A stretch of DNA of 64,000 bases, from positions 3,299,001-3,363,000 of the forward strand of contig NZ_LGTC01000001.1 in assembly GCF_001262605.1 (NCBI RefSeq), read 5' to 3'. Position 1 is the first letter of the stretch. Each line of letters begins with the position of its first letter. A model generated the notes under the pieces. It worked only from the letters and a program-made list of their open reading frames with translations, was not told the origin of the DNA and made no database searches. The stretch comes from Pseudobacteroides cellulosolvens ATCC 35603 = DSM 2933. GTDB taxonomy: Bacteria; Bacillota; Clostridia; Acetivibrionales; DSM-2933. Both the position numbers and the translations under genes were made by a program. Positions 25,712 to 34,406 of this stretch are shown here, in pieces.

Positions 25712-26701
25712 TTACATTTTATCTGCATTCAAGTCTAAAGCCCTTGAAATCATAGTAAAGGCTTCAGCACGCAGAACATTATTATTAGGCTTAAACGTGG
25801 TATCAGGATAGCCGGTAATTATTTTAAGACCTGAAGCAATACTAATGCAGTTTTTAGCATTATCAGATACATTTGCCATGTCTTTAAATTTAGCAGCCTC
25901 AACACTTTTACTCTCTAATTCGAATGCTTTAACAAGTATTACCGCCAATTCCTGTCTTGATATTTTACCTAACGGTTTAAACTGAATGGTTTTATCTGAG
26001 GTTATTATTTTATTCTGGACAGCAGCCTCAATATAATCCAAAGACCAGGAAGGAATGGATGCCTTATCTGCAAAATCAACTCCATCCTTATGTACAGGCT
26101 TTATGCCTGCTGCTTTTAGTGCAAGCACAACTGCTTCAATACGGTTTATTTCCAGGTTGGGCTTAATTGTTCCATCAGGATAACCACTGAGTATTTTACT
26201 GTTTGCAAGCCTCTCTACATAGCTTTTTGACCAATGGTTAGCTATGTCCTTGAATGTTATCAGAGTAGAAGTAACCTCATCCTTCTTTGGATCAGAAGTC
26301 AAACTCTTATCAACAGCGGAAAGATCACAGGTACCATTTCCGTTGGCATCGGCATATAAATTACATCCCTTGCCTTTACAATTCGCCGGACATGGTGTTG
26401 CAGCTGGAGTTGATTTTACTGTTCTATCATCAGCAGAAAGATCACAGGTACCGCTTCCGTTGGCATCGGTATATAAATTACATCCCTTGCCTTTACAGTT
26501 TGCCGGACATGGTGTTGGAACTGGTGTTGATTTTGATTCAGAATCCGCAAGTGCTATATCACAGATACCGCTGGAATTGGCATCTGCATAAAGATTACAG
26601 CCAGAACCGCTGCAGTTGGCAGTACATGGCTCAGATGCAGAAACCATTGCTCCTATCACAAGAACAAGTGACAGGATTAATACAGGTAAAACTTTTTTCA
26701 T
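25712..26701 (-). CDS. SLH-domain surface protein with three Cys/Asp-rich repeats
   Basis: 329 residues. A signal peptide (residues 1-23, cleavage near SAS-EP) leads to three repeats of one unit: C-x3-C-x4-C-NLY-x-D-x-N-x2-G-x-CD, at about 26-48, 65-87 and 104-126, joined by short Thr/Pro linkers. Three SLH modules follow (FKDIANHWSKSYVERLANSK from 150, VDFADKASIPSWSLDYIEAA, and KFKDMANVSDNAKNCISIAS), which anchor proteins to the cell-wall polymer. So the Cys repeats are displayed outside the membrane. The D-x-N-x-x-G part looks like a calcium loop; the cysteines could bind metal or form disulfides. The same motif opens the polyferredoxin encoded downstream. I know no named family for the repeat. 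Confidence 0.85.
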   Translation of the reverse strand: MKKVLPVLILSLVLVIGAMVSASEPCTANCSGSGCNLYADANSSGICDIALADSESKSTPVPTPCPANCKGKGCNLYTDANGSGTCDLSADDRTVKSTPAATPCPANCKGKGCNLYADANGNGTCDLSAVDKSLTSDPKKDEVTSTLITFKDIANHWSKSYVERLANSKILSGYPDGTIKPNLEINRIEAVVLALKAAGIKPVHKDGVDFADKASIPSWSLDYIEAAVQNKIITSDKTIQFKPLGKISRQELAVILVKAFELESKSVEAAKFKDMANVSDNAKNCISIASGLKIITGYPDTTFKPNNNVLRAEAFTMISRALDLNADKM

Positions 26702-26737
26702 TTTTACACCCCCACATAAAATTAAATGGTAAATTTA

Positions 26738-26757
26738 TATAAAGTATATACTTTATA
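26738..26757. promoter_or_regulatory. 20-bp perfect palindrome before the SLH gene
   Basis: TATAAAGTATATACTTTATA reads the same on both strands and ends 37 bp before the SLH start. It could be an operator, though AT-rich palindromes arise easily. The rest of the 340-bp gap to the glycosyltransferase is AT-rich with nothing else that I can support. Confidence 0.4.
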
Positions 26758-27041
26758 CTTTATTGACGCTGTTTTATAACTAATGATGCAATACTTAATC
26801 CCATAATTTAAAGCAAAAGTGTAAAATATCTATTTTATCTCTATATAGTGTAACAATTTTATCATAAGTATATATTTATGTAAAGATATTACAATGATGC
26901 AACCGTGCATATAAATTTGTATATAGAAAGGTATACACACTGTAAATTATGTTGACTTTCTATGCATACAGTAATAATATTGGTAATAAATATATTAGCA
27001 TTAAAGAAATAATCACCTTTTAAAACAATTTTGCGAGGTGA

Positions 27042-28625
27042 ATGATTATGGATCAGGATACAAACAATTTCAAGCTGAACTTTAAGTTTATATTAATTTG
27101 GATAATTTTATTTGTTGGAGGATTTATATATCTTATAACAGGTATAGCACATGAAGCCTTGTGGTATGATGAATCCTACTCGGCAGCAATAATAACTCAT
27201 TCTATTCAGGATATTTGGAAGATAGCAGGCAGTGATAGCCACCCACCCTTATATTTCATCGTGCTCAAAGCAATAAGCAATATTTTCGGAAGGACTGAGT
27301 TCGGCCTCAGGATATTCTCAATTTTTGGTGTACTGGCACTTTCCGCTTTGGGAGTCGGACCTGTAAGAAGAATTTTCGGTAAAGGTACCGGTCTCATATA
27401 TTCTTTTATTATTTTAATTTTACCTGTAAGCCTTTTTATGGGACAAGAGGCACGCATGTATACCTGGGCAGCCTTTTGTGTAACAGGTTGTGTCCTATAT
27501 GGATATCTGGCAGTAAGCTTAAAGAAAAAATTCGATTGGGTGATGTTTGGAACATATACAGTTCTAGCTGCTTATACTCATTACTATGCACTCTTAGCAG
27601 CCATAATAACAAATATATTAATATTCTTATGGACATTTTTTAAAGACAGACAACAACTAAAAAAGCATGTCATAACTTCATGTGTATCACTGGCTATCTA
27701 CCTTCCATGGGTGTTTATGCTTACAGGTCAGATTTCGAGGGTATCGAAAGACTTCTGGATTCCCCCTGTAACCGGCACTACTATATTTAACACTTTTCTC
27801 TATCCATTTACCTTGAAGTTTCCACCTCTACCTCCATTACTTTACTATGCTATACCGGCATTTACAATAACAACATTTTTAGTTGTGAAGGGGTTTATAT
27901 CTATAGTTAAAAGCCGTTTCAGCACAGGAAATGCTGCTGCTTTTGCACTAAGTATTTATTTACTCACTTTATTGGCAGGAATAATTTTCTCTCTGCTCAT
28001 AAGACCTGTATTCATTGAACGGTATAGCGTACCTGTTATTGGATTACTTATATTATCTGCAGCTTTTGGAATTTCCCAGTTTAAGAGTTCGGGAAGGATG
28101 ATCCTGGCATGCCTGCTGCTCCTTTTTTCTGTATCGCCCTTTATCTCACATATAAACCAGTACAGGATTAATGGGCCTTTAGCAGAAATCAAATCTTATA
28201 TGAAAGATAATATTAAACAGGATGACATATTTATACATACTGATGAGCATACCAATGGATTATTTACATATTATTTTCCCGGTCACAAACAGTTTTTATA
28301 CCAAGAGCCAGGTTATACACCATACAGCGGTATGGAAGCCTTTTCACCTGACGGCTCAACCGACAGAGACCTTACAGGATTCATGAGGGGGCACAAAAGT
28401 ATATGGCTGGTTACGCGTATTGGTTCACCTGGACTAAGTGCTGTAAATGATCTTTTAAGTTCGGGTAAGTTAAATGTAGTTGGAAAAGTCGAAAGGTTTT
28501 TTATTACCTCATCACAGTATGCATTTACTTTAAGAAGGGTTGAACCTGGAGAAAACAAGGCTAAAGCATCGGTTTACACGGGAACGCTAAAAGTTATGCA
28601 CAAGCAAAAGCCGGAGTCGTCATAG
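27042..28625 (+). CDS. GT39-type membrane glycosyltransferase (ArnT/PMT superfamily)
   Basis: About 527 residues with 10-11 membrane helices. The catalytic first loop carries ALWYDESYSAAI (the acidic D-E pair of the family) and the SHPPLYFIVLKAI motif, then GRTEFGLRIFSIFGVLAL, all marks of the PMT_2/GT39 family. Such enzymes take a sugar from a polyprenyl phosphate carrier on the outer face of the membrane and attach it to a lipid, wall polymer or protein. The extracytoplasmic C-terminal domain (about 375-510) is less conserved. The end of the frame (TLKVMHKQKPESS) is probably not native: a DUF2141 piece continues in another frame right after. No operon partner is present; GAGGTG precedes the start. 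Confidence 0.8.
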   Translation: MIMDQDTNNFKLNFKFILIWIILFVGGFIYLITGIAHEALWYDESYSAAIITHSIQDIWKIAGSDSHPPLYFIVLKAISNIFGRTEFGLRIFSIFGVLALSALGVGPVRRIFGKGTGLIYSFIILILPVSLFMGQEARMYTWAAFCVTGCVLYGYLAVSLKKKFDWVMFGTYTVLAAYTHYYALLAAIITNILIFLWTFFKDRQQLKKHVITSCVSLAIYLPWVFMLTGQISRVSKDFWIPPVTGTTIFNTFLYPFTLKFPPLPPLLYYAIPAFTITTFLVVKGFISIVKSRFSTGNAAAFALSIYLLTLLAGIIFSLLIRPVFIERYSVPVIGLLILSAAFGISQFKSSGRMILACLLLLFSVSPFISHINQYRINGPLAEIKSYMKDNIKQDDIFIHTDEHTNGLFTYYFPGHKQFLYQEPGYTPYSGMEAFSPDGSTDRDLTGFMRGHKSIWLVTRIGSPGLSAVNDLLSSGKLNVVGKVERFFITSSQYAFTLRRVEPGENKAKASVYTGTLKVMHKQKPESS

Positions 28626-28840
28626 ATAATCTACCTTATGGAAATTATGCAGTCGGAGTATTACATGATCAGGATGAAAACGGTAACCTGAGCTTAAAGA
28701 ACGGTTATCCAACAGAAGGATACGGTATGACCAATACCATTAACGGTATAAAACTGTGGGCTACCTTTGAAGCTTGCATGTTTGAGATGGACACAAATGA
28801 AAAGAGTGTTGAAGCTGAGATGTATTATCCTCGGATGTAA
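28565..28840 (+). pseudogene. Out-of-frame DUF2141 domain fragment
   Basis: In the frame ending at 28840, QAKAGVVIDNLPYGNYAVGV and LHDQDENGNL..NGYPTEGYGMTN appear: the conserved second half of a DUF2141 domain (a secreted beta-sandwich). It overlaps the tail of the glycosyltransferase frame and has no start codon of its own. The N-terminal third of the domain is missing, so either a separate gene was deleted or a fused C-terminal domain was put out of frame. Confidence 0.7.
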
Positions 28841-28853
28841 CAACTAGATGTAT

Positions 28854-28906
28854 AAAATCCCTTGGGATTTTGTAACCTTGATTGTTGTCGTGAGTTTCCT
28901 GAACAT
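28854..28906 (+). repeat. Dispersed repeat family 2, copy c (lacks inner hairpin)
   Basis: AAAATCCCTTGGGATTTT is a perfect hairpin where copy a has AAAATCTCTTAGGATTTT; then TGATTGTTGTCGTGAG joins directly to TTTCCTGAACAT. The inner hairpin present in copies a and b has been cleanly lost. Confidence 0.6.
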
Positions 28907-28910
28907 AAAG

Positions 28911-28955
28911 AAAAACTTGAGAGAAGCAGCAAAACATAGCCTCTCTCAAGTTTTT
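28911..28955. terminator. Terminator of the glycosyltransferase gene
   Basis: AAAAACTTGAGAGA pairs perfectly with TCTCTCAAGTTTTT, followed by more T residues on the plus strand and by A/T-rich sequence on the other side. Confidence 0.9.
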
Positions 28956-28957
28956 TT

Positions 28958-29067
28958 AGTCATGTTGAAAATATAACTTCCCCTATGGTTCTACTTTCGT
29001 GTTCACTTAACCACTTAACTTGTGAACACACACTCAAAAGGGGAAGTAATATTTCAATCATGCCTTA
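28958..29067 (+). repeat. Dispersed repeat family 1, copy B
   Basis: The outer stem pairs ATATAACTTCCCCT with AGGGGAAGTAATAT, and the inner stem GTGTTCAC pairs with GTGAACAC. Compared with copy A, paired positions have changed together. Its right end supplies the stop codon of the minus-strand GH43 gene. Confidence 0.7.
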
Positions 29068-30774
29068 ATTAATACGGCTTCCCCATGCTGCCACATTGCC
29101 GTTCTTAGTCAATGCACTAAATGTTATAACAAACTTTTTAAGGCCGTTATCCCACTGTTTAAGAACAACCCCTGTATAATTAGTCCCGCTTATTGTCAGC
29201 CTTATGCCATTATCTCCATTATGCTGCCATTTTCCACTTACACTGCCAGAAATGGTACCATCCTTATTGAGTGATATTTTTACAGAATTTTTAATAGCTG
29301 CATTTATGTCTTTGCCGTGATTTACATAAGCATAGTCACCGCAGACATCTTCTAGAGAATACTTTCCAATTGTCTCCCCACCATAGCGGTGTGGTGCGAC
29401 TACAGGCCATCCATCTTCATTAATGAACATTTGATGTACTCTTACCTGATGTGCCTCTCCCTGCCCTGGAAAACGGGTATGGAATATCAAATAATATTTC
29501 TTTGTATCTGCATCGTAATAAGCTGAGTTATGGCCTGGCGAAACATAACCTGTGCCGCTCTCAACAAAGCGGAAATTACCCATAAGTTTGGTGCCATAAG
29601 GCTCAATGGCCTTATCATCAAAAATAGTACCTGCTGGGCCGCGACAGTCAATCATATTATTACCTGCAGCATCCACAAAGGGACCATCAGGATTCTTAGA
29701 TCTTGCAACTCTTATGTTATACCCCCCTGAAGCATCAAGTCCTCCAAAACTGAGGAACATATAATAATAGCCTGAATCGGGACTGTAGAGCATAAAGGGG
29801 CCTTCAATACGGCTGTGATTTGCCCCTAAAAGTTTCTTACCATAGCCTTGGCCAGGCAAGGGTTTCCCTGTTGTAGAATCCATTTTTAAAATATATATAC
29901 CTCCTGAATAAGAGCCGTATACCATCCACAGATTACCGTTATTATCAAAAAACGTGTCCGGGTCAACAACATTAGGGTGCTTTGTAGCATTATAATTTGT
30001 ACCATCCGAACTAACTCCTGACATTCCCGATTTCAATATTATACCCAAATCCTTGTATGGACCTGTCACACTGCTCGACACTGCTACGCCAAGAGTAGAT
30101 AACGGTGAATCACCTTTACACAGACAGTAATACATATAATACTTTTCATCCTTAAGCTGAATTATGTCTCCCGCCCACATTGTAGTAGTTTGTGCATAGT
30201 CAAAGGATTCTTTCAATTCTATGTATACATTTGGTATCAAAGGATTTGTATTGCTGACGCTGGAAGAAATCTGCTGCCACCCAATTAAATCATTGGTTTT
30301 GGCAGAAGCAAGGTGCGATCCAATAATATAATAAGTCCCGTTAGTCTTCATTATTGAAGGGTCATGTACCGATACATCCTTAAATACAGGTATTGGAGGT
30401 TGAGTTGGTGTAGCATTAGGTGACGGTACTTTTGTAGAAGTAGGAGTAGGCACCATACTTGGAGTATTTGTTGCAACAGATATTATCTTATTAAACTTCA
30501 AAGCTATCAGTATGACATCGCTCATATTTATGGCTCCATCATTGTTCAAGTCACATTTTATATCATAGTTTGTTCCTGACGCAGTGGAATTGAAATGGTA
30601 TGCAATCAAAATGATATCAGCCATGTTAATTACTTTATCTCCATTAATATCTTCCGTATCCAATCCTGTAAACGCTGTAGATGCTGATACTGATATGCTT
30701 CCAATAACTATCATTGAAATAAAGGCTAAAATTAGTAGAAGTGCTTGTCCCCAAAGAATAAACTTTTTTGTCAT
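29065..30774 (-). CDS. Dockerin-bearing GH43 endo-arabinanase (Abn2-like)
   Basis: 569 residues. A signal peptide (1-32) is followed by an N-terminal dockerin (about 37-98) with two Ca-binding repeats, DINGDKVINMADIILIAYHF and DLNNDGAINMSDVILIALKF, then a Thr/Pro linker. The GH43 five-blade propeller (about 130-455) has the catalytic-base motif HDPSIMKTNGTYYI, the middle Asp in VVDPDTFFDNNGNLWMVYGS and the acid Glu in RIEGPFMLY. A C-terminal beta domain (APHRYGGETIGKY to the end) matches that of Bacillus Abn2-type endo-1,5-alpha-L-arabinanases. The enzyme should be exported, docked on a scaffoldin and cut pectic arabinan. The order dockerin-first is less usual. Confidence 0.88.
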   Translation of the reverse strand: MTKKFILWGQALLLILAFISMIVIGSISVSASTAFTGLDTEDINGDKVINMADIILIAYHFNSTASGTNYDIKCDLNNDGAINMSDVILIALKFNKIISVATNTPSMVPTPTSTKVPSPNATPTQPPIPVFKDVSVHDPSIMKTNGTYYIIGSHLASAKTNDLIGWQQISSSVSNTNPLIPNVYIELKESFDYAQTTTMWAGDIIQLKDEKYYMYYCLCKGDSPLSTLGVAVSSSVTGPYKDLGIILKSGMSGVSSDGTNYNATKHPNVVDPDTFFDNNGNLWMVYGSYSGGIYILKMDSTTGKPLPGQGYGKKLLGANHSRIEGPFMLYSPDSGYYYMFLSFGGLDASGGYNIRVARSKNPDGPFVDAAGNNMIDCRGPAGTIFDDKAIEPYGTKLMGNFRFVESGTGYVSPGHNSAYYDADTKKYYLIFHTRFPGQGEAHQVRVHQMFINEDGWPVVAPHRYGGETIGKYSLEDVCGDYAYVNHGKDINAAIKNSVKISLNKDGTISGSVSGKWQHNGDNGIRLTISGTNYTGVVLKQWDNGLKKFVITFSALTKNGNVAAWGSRIN

Positions 30775-30895
30775 TATACCAACTCCTAAACAAATTTTTA
30801 TTATAAACTACCTTAATACTTAATATAATACGTATAACGAATTTATTATATGGGGTTCATTCATAATTAACAATTAAATTTCCCAAAAGCTACGA

Positions 30896-30930
30896 AAAAC
30901 CAGCTGTATAGTTTGATTACAGCCGGTTTT
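30896..30930 (-). terminator. Terminator after the GH9 gene
   Basis: AAAACCAGCTGTA pairs with TACAGCCGGTTTT (one G-T pair). On the minus strand the stem ends in TTTTT. It lies about 85 bp beyond the GH9 stop. Confidence 0.75.
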
Positions 30931-31014
30931 CCGTATTGAAGTCATTATAAAATCCATTTTACTTTAGTTTAAAAACATATAGGCCCATTGATCAGTTAAT
31001 TATTTAATAATACC

Positions 31015-32919
31015 TTAATTATAATCTGCTGTTGTTTTACCGAAATGCTTTGCAATGATAACAATATCAGACATATTAATACTGTTATCCATATTCAAAT
31101 CACAGGAGCTATTGTATTTTGAATCGGACTTTGTAGCATTAAAGCACTTCCCTATTTCAATGACATCTTTCATATTAATCGCACCATCCTGAATGCCATC
31201 CACAGGAATATCCCCGGCCCACATTAAAATAGGTGATTCAAGTGTAGAAATCTGTGTTATACCACCTTTAGCCAAAACATTAACTTCTCTAGCCAAATAT
31301 CCTGTCTTTGTTATACTCAATGTACAACTGGTAACACTATTGGGTATGCCAATTATTTCAAAATAACCTTTGTCTTTTGTCTGAGAATACTTCTGAATAC
31401 CTTTAGCCTCAACCAAAAAATTGGTTTGTGATTCACTGTTGGGCATATCAGATGCTATATAACCCGCTATGGTATAACCAGTTACCATAGTAGGCTTTGC
31501 AGTTGGAGTTGGAGCAGTGGTTGTAGGTGGTGCTGATGTTATTGGCCCTCCAAAGTATTTAGTAACAGCTGCCATTGCACCTACGAAACCTGCGTTATAG
31601 TCTATAGCCACCTCTGTGTATTGAAATTGGTTAACATCATCAATATATTTGTCCGTCATATCCGGTCCCCCAACTAATGCACCTGTAAGCAAATGCTTTG
31701 CAGGATTTGAGTTTTCGCCGCCTGCATACGTATAACCGTTGGCAGCTCTGTGGTGAGGATGGGTAGGGTATTTAGAGCCAAACCCGATGACATAGGACAT
31801 CTTTGCTGGATTGTCACCAAGTATATAATCAATTTGTGATTTGGCAAGTGTTTTAAGAGATTCATCCTTTGATTGTTTATAATAGAGCATTGCTAAGAGT
31901 GAAGCAGCTGAAGCATATCTTAAAGCACCCCAGTTATCAAGGTATTTCATACCTCCCGGTGATGTTTTGATACCTGTCTTCCAGTAATTCAAATTGTATT
32001 CCACAGCATCCTTATAGGTTTTGTTTCCTGTTAGCTCTGATAATTTTGCATAAACTGCAAGATACATATCATCCCAGCACATTGTCCATTTATGCTGAAG
32101 CGGATCTTCCTGCTTTTTATTTCTGTTTTTTATAAAGGTTTCAGAATCCTGAAGGTATTTTTCATCCTTTGTAATCTGGTAAAGCCATGCTGCAGCATAT
32201 GCCAGATCATCATAGTAGCTGTTTGACTGATAAAATGACTGTCCACTGCCATATCCAGGTTTGGATGTTCCCATAACATAAAGCTCTTTTGCCGCCTTCA
32301 GGCATTTGTCTGCGTATGAAGAATCGATACTCTGATAGTTGAGGTACATTATTGTAAGTGCAGCTGAAGTCATCCCAAGTACATCGGAGGCCGGATGACT
32401 GGCATTTGCAACATAATATGTAGGTCTGTCATATGTTTGCTTTTCAGGAGCATCCCAGTACTTATGGTCCTCTTCCCCTTCTCCGCACTGATAATAAAAT
32501 GTAGTAGCATCAGGATGGCTTTTTAAGAAATAATCAGTAAAATATTTTAGAGTAGAAAGCATTTTTTTGGTATTGCCTGTAGAGTCGAATACATCTCTGT
32601 ATTCATAAAGTGACCAACCAAGAATCGCAGCCGCATACCCTTGCGGCAATCCAAACTTAACATGGTCTCCTGCATCATGGAATCCACCTGTCAGGTCCAC
32701 ACCTACATCCTTACCGTCCTCTATGTGGCAGGCACCTCTCCATTCACTGAAAAAATTGTCAACTCCCACATCCTTACCGCACTTATTTGCATCAAAGAAT
32801 AAAATAGAGTCCTTAAATGCAGTAGCATAATCAAAGCTGCCTGCTGCAAATGATGCAGATGGAACAAAAAAGCTTGTCAGTATGGATACCATCAGTAAAT
32901 AACTCAAAATTTTTCTCAT
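31015..32919 (-). CDS. Cellulosomal GH9 endoglucanase with C-terminal dockerin
   Basis: 634 residues. A signal peptide (1-25) leads straight into the GH9 barrel (about 27-455): SEWRGACHIEDG, the catalytic Asp region GGFHDAGDHVKFGLP, the THPHHRAANG loop and the acid Glu in NQFQYTEVAIDYNAGFVGAM. A Pro/Thr linker is followed by a beta-sandwich of the carboxypeptidase-regulatory type (about 480-565), in place of the CBM3c that many GH9 enzymes carry, then a dockerin (GIQDGAINMKDVIEIGKCF and DLNMDNSINMSDIVIIAKHF). It cleaves cellulose or related beta-glucans outside the cell as a cellulosome subunit. The neighbouring GH43 dockerin uses the same INM-D pattern, so both probably dock to the same cohesins. 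Confidence 0.93.
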   Translation of the reverse strand: MRKILSYLLMVSILTSFFVPSASFAAGSFDYATAFKDSILFFDANKCGKDVGVDNFFSEWRGACHIEDGKDVGVDLTGGFHDAGDHVKFGLPQGYAAAILGWSLYEYRDVFDSTGNTKKMLSTLKYFTDYFLKSHPDATTFYYQCGEGEEDHKYWDAPEKQTYDRPTYYVANASHPASDVLGMTSAALTIMYLNYQSIDSSYADKCLKAAKELYVMGTSKPGYGSGQSFYQSNSYYDDLAYAAAWLYQITKDEKYLQDSETFIKNRNKKQEDPLQHKWTMCWDDMYLAVYAKLSELTGNKTYKDAVEYNLNYWKTGIKTSPGGMKYLDNWGALRYASAASLLAMLYYKQSKDESLKTLAKSQIDYILGDNPAKMSYVIGFGSKYPTHPHHRAANGYTYAGGENSNPAKHLLTGALVGGPDMTDKYIDDVNQFQYTEVAIDYNAGFVGAMAAVTKYFGGPITSAPPTTTAPTPTAKPTMVTGYTIAGYIASDMPNSESQTNFLVEAKGIQKYSQTKDKGYFEIIGIPNSVTSCTLSITKTGYLAREVNVLAKGGITQISTLESPILMWAGDIPVDGIQDGAINMKDVIEIGKCFNATKSDSKYNSSCDLNMDNSINMSDIVIIAKHFGKTTADYN

Positions 32920-32960
32920 GTTTATTAATCCCCCTTGCGTATATAAATTTTATAATAATC

Positions 32961-33030
32961 CTACATTTGGTGAAGCAAATTACAAATAGTTCAATGGAAT
33001 TTGCAACAGACAAATGTAATAGATTTATCA
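32961..33030. repeat. Dispersed repeat family 3, copy b
   Basis: CAATGGAATTTGCAACAGAC and the following bases up to ATTTATCA match 8142-8180 at 36 of 39 positions. It lies between the GH9 start and the divergent gene at 33345. The rest of the 32920-33344 gap is AT-rich without other visible structure. Confidence 0.55.
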
Positions 33031-33344
33031 ATTTTATAAAGATGAAATTAGTTTAAAATTGTTTAATCTTTTAACTTAAATAGGTTTTATGGAGTATAAA
33101 TTTCGATAATGTATATCAAAAATTCTGCATAGATAATTATAATATATGATATAAGGTATTCGTTAACATTTCCTACTATAGATTATATCATACAAATCCT
33201 GCCTATTAAATCAAAGTATAATAAAAGGTTTTATATATTATGAATAATTTCTGAATTAACATAATAGATTTAAAGTGAATAATATTTTCGCTTTGTATAT
33301 AACTACTTTTACAGTTCGGTATATATGTCTGCAAGGAGATAATT

Positions 33345-34307
33345 ATGGTTAAAAGGATCACAACAGCTTCATTTATATGTGTAGTATTGGGGATAGCATC
33401 AATATTTATAGCCTCATACTTTGAACTGATTATAGGTACCAAAGGTCAGACCAGTTCAGACTTTTTAATCAGCTCAATGCTGAACAGCTTCAGGGGAATA
33501 GGCTTTGCACTCATAACAACCACCCTCATTAATATTTTTAAGCTGAGATTCGAATCAACAGAAAATTTAGTAAAATTCGGATATCTTGATCGTTTGACCC
33601 GTGAAGAAATTCTGGAAATAAAGGAGAAGCTTGATAGAAAGCTTTATTTTAGGGACAATCAGCATGAAAAGGATAATGTTTTTAATTTTTTTGTAAAGGG
33701 AGTTTCATCTTTACTTAATGAGTGTTATTACAAGAAATATGAGGCACGAATAGAATGTCTAATAAATGGAAACCATATTAAAAAAATAATACATAAGAGA
33801 ATGGTAATTATTAATCCATCGAAAAGACTCACTTTTGAAAAGATATTATTTCAGGCATCAATGCAAAAAGTGGATGGAATTGATAATAATTCTCTTTATA
33901 AAGTAAGCAGATTTATGGTTAACAGAAGGGATAGAACGAAATACATACAGAAGAAAATAAAGCCCAATGATAATTCCGATAAGTCTACCGATGAGTATTG
34001 TATAGTAATAAATACCGTTTGCAGAATTGCTGTTAAATACTGCTGCGTTATAGATATGACGATCGAAACGATAGTTCCTAAAAATGATTTGTACTTTACA
34101 AATTACGTGACTAAACCATGTAAAGAGTACAACATAATATTCATAATGGAGGATAAGTCGTACAAATTATCAGGCTTTAGTTTCGGATATATGGAAAATC
34201 AGAAGTTCAACCTGGTTCAAAGAAAACTTGGCAATGGAATGGAATTGGGCTATTCTGATTGGATTTTACCAGGCGATGGAGTTGTATTCGCACTAAACCC
34301 AAAGTAA
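33345..34307 (+). CDS. Hypothetical protein with two membrane helices and a large soluble domain
   Basis: 320 residues, not recognised. Two helices at the N-terminus (about 8-28 and 42-66, the first after a Lys-Arg start) anchor a soluble part of about 250 residues that begins with YLDRLTREEILEIKEKLDRKLYF and a NVFNFFVKGVSSLLNECYYKKYEA helix, then alternates strands and charged helices and ends FALNPK. The soluble domain is probably cytoplasmic. Membrane-sensor plus soluble-domain layouts occur in defence and signalling proteins, but nothing here proves such a role. It stands alone: GH9 is divergent upstream and a micro-ORF lies 100 bp downstream. A CAAGGAGA RBS supports the start. Confidence 0.6.
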   Translation: MVKRITTASFICVVLGIASIFIASYFELIIGTKGQTSSDFLISSMLNSFRGIGFALITTTLINIFKLRFESTENLVKFGYLDRLTREEILEIKEKLDRKLYFRDNQHEKDNVFNFFVKGVSSLLNECYYKKYEARIECLINGNHIKKIIHKRMVIINPSKRLTFEKILFQASMQKVDGIDNNSLYKVSRFMVNRRDRTKYIQKKIKPNDNSDKSTDEYCIVINTVCRIAVKYCCVIDMTIETIVPKNDLYFTNYVTKPCKEYNIIFIMEDKSYKLSGFSFGYMENQKFNLVQRKLGNGMELGYSDWILPGDGVVFALNPK

Positions 34308-34406
34308 GAATACTTTTATTAAAAAGTGAAATCATAATTATATTGCTTTAAGACATACACTAAAGAAAATGAATCCATATATAATACTAAAGAAGGAGTG
34401 ATAACA

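Noticed and set aside
26244..26742. Two antisense frames opposite the SLH gene
   Set aside because: Their repeats mirror the Cys repeats of the real gene on the other strand; no start signals.
28761..28949. 62-codon minus-strand frame opposite the DUF2141 fragment
   Set aside because: It reads through a terminator and a repeat; the plus-strand frame matches a known domain.
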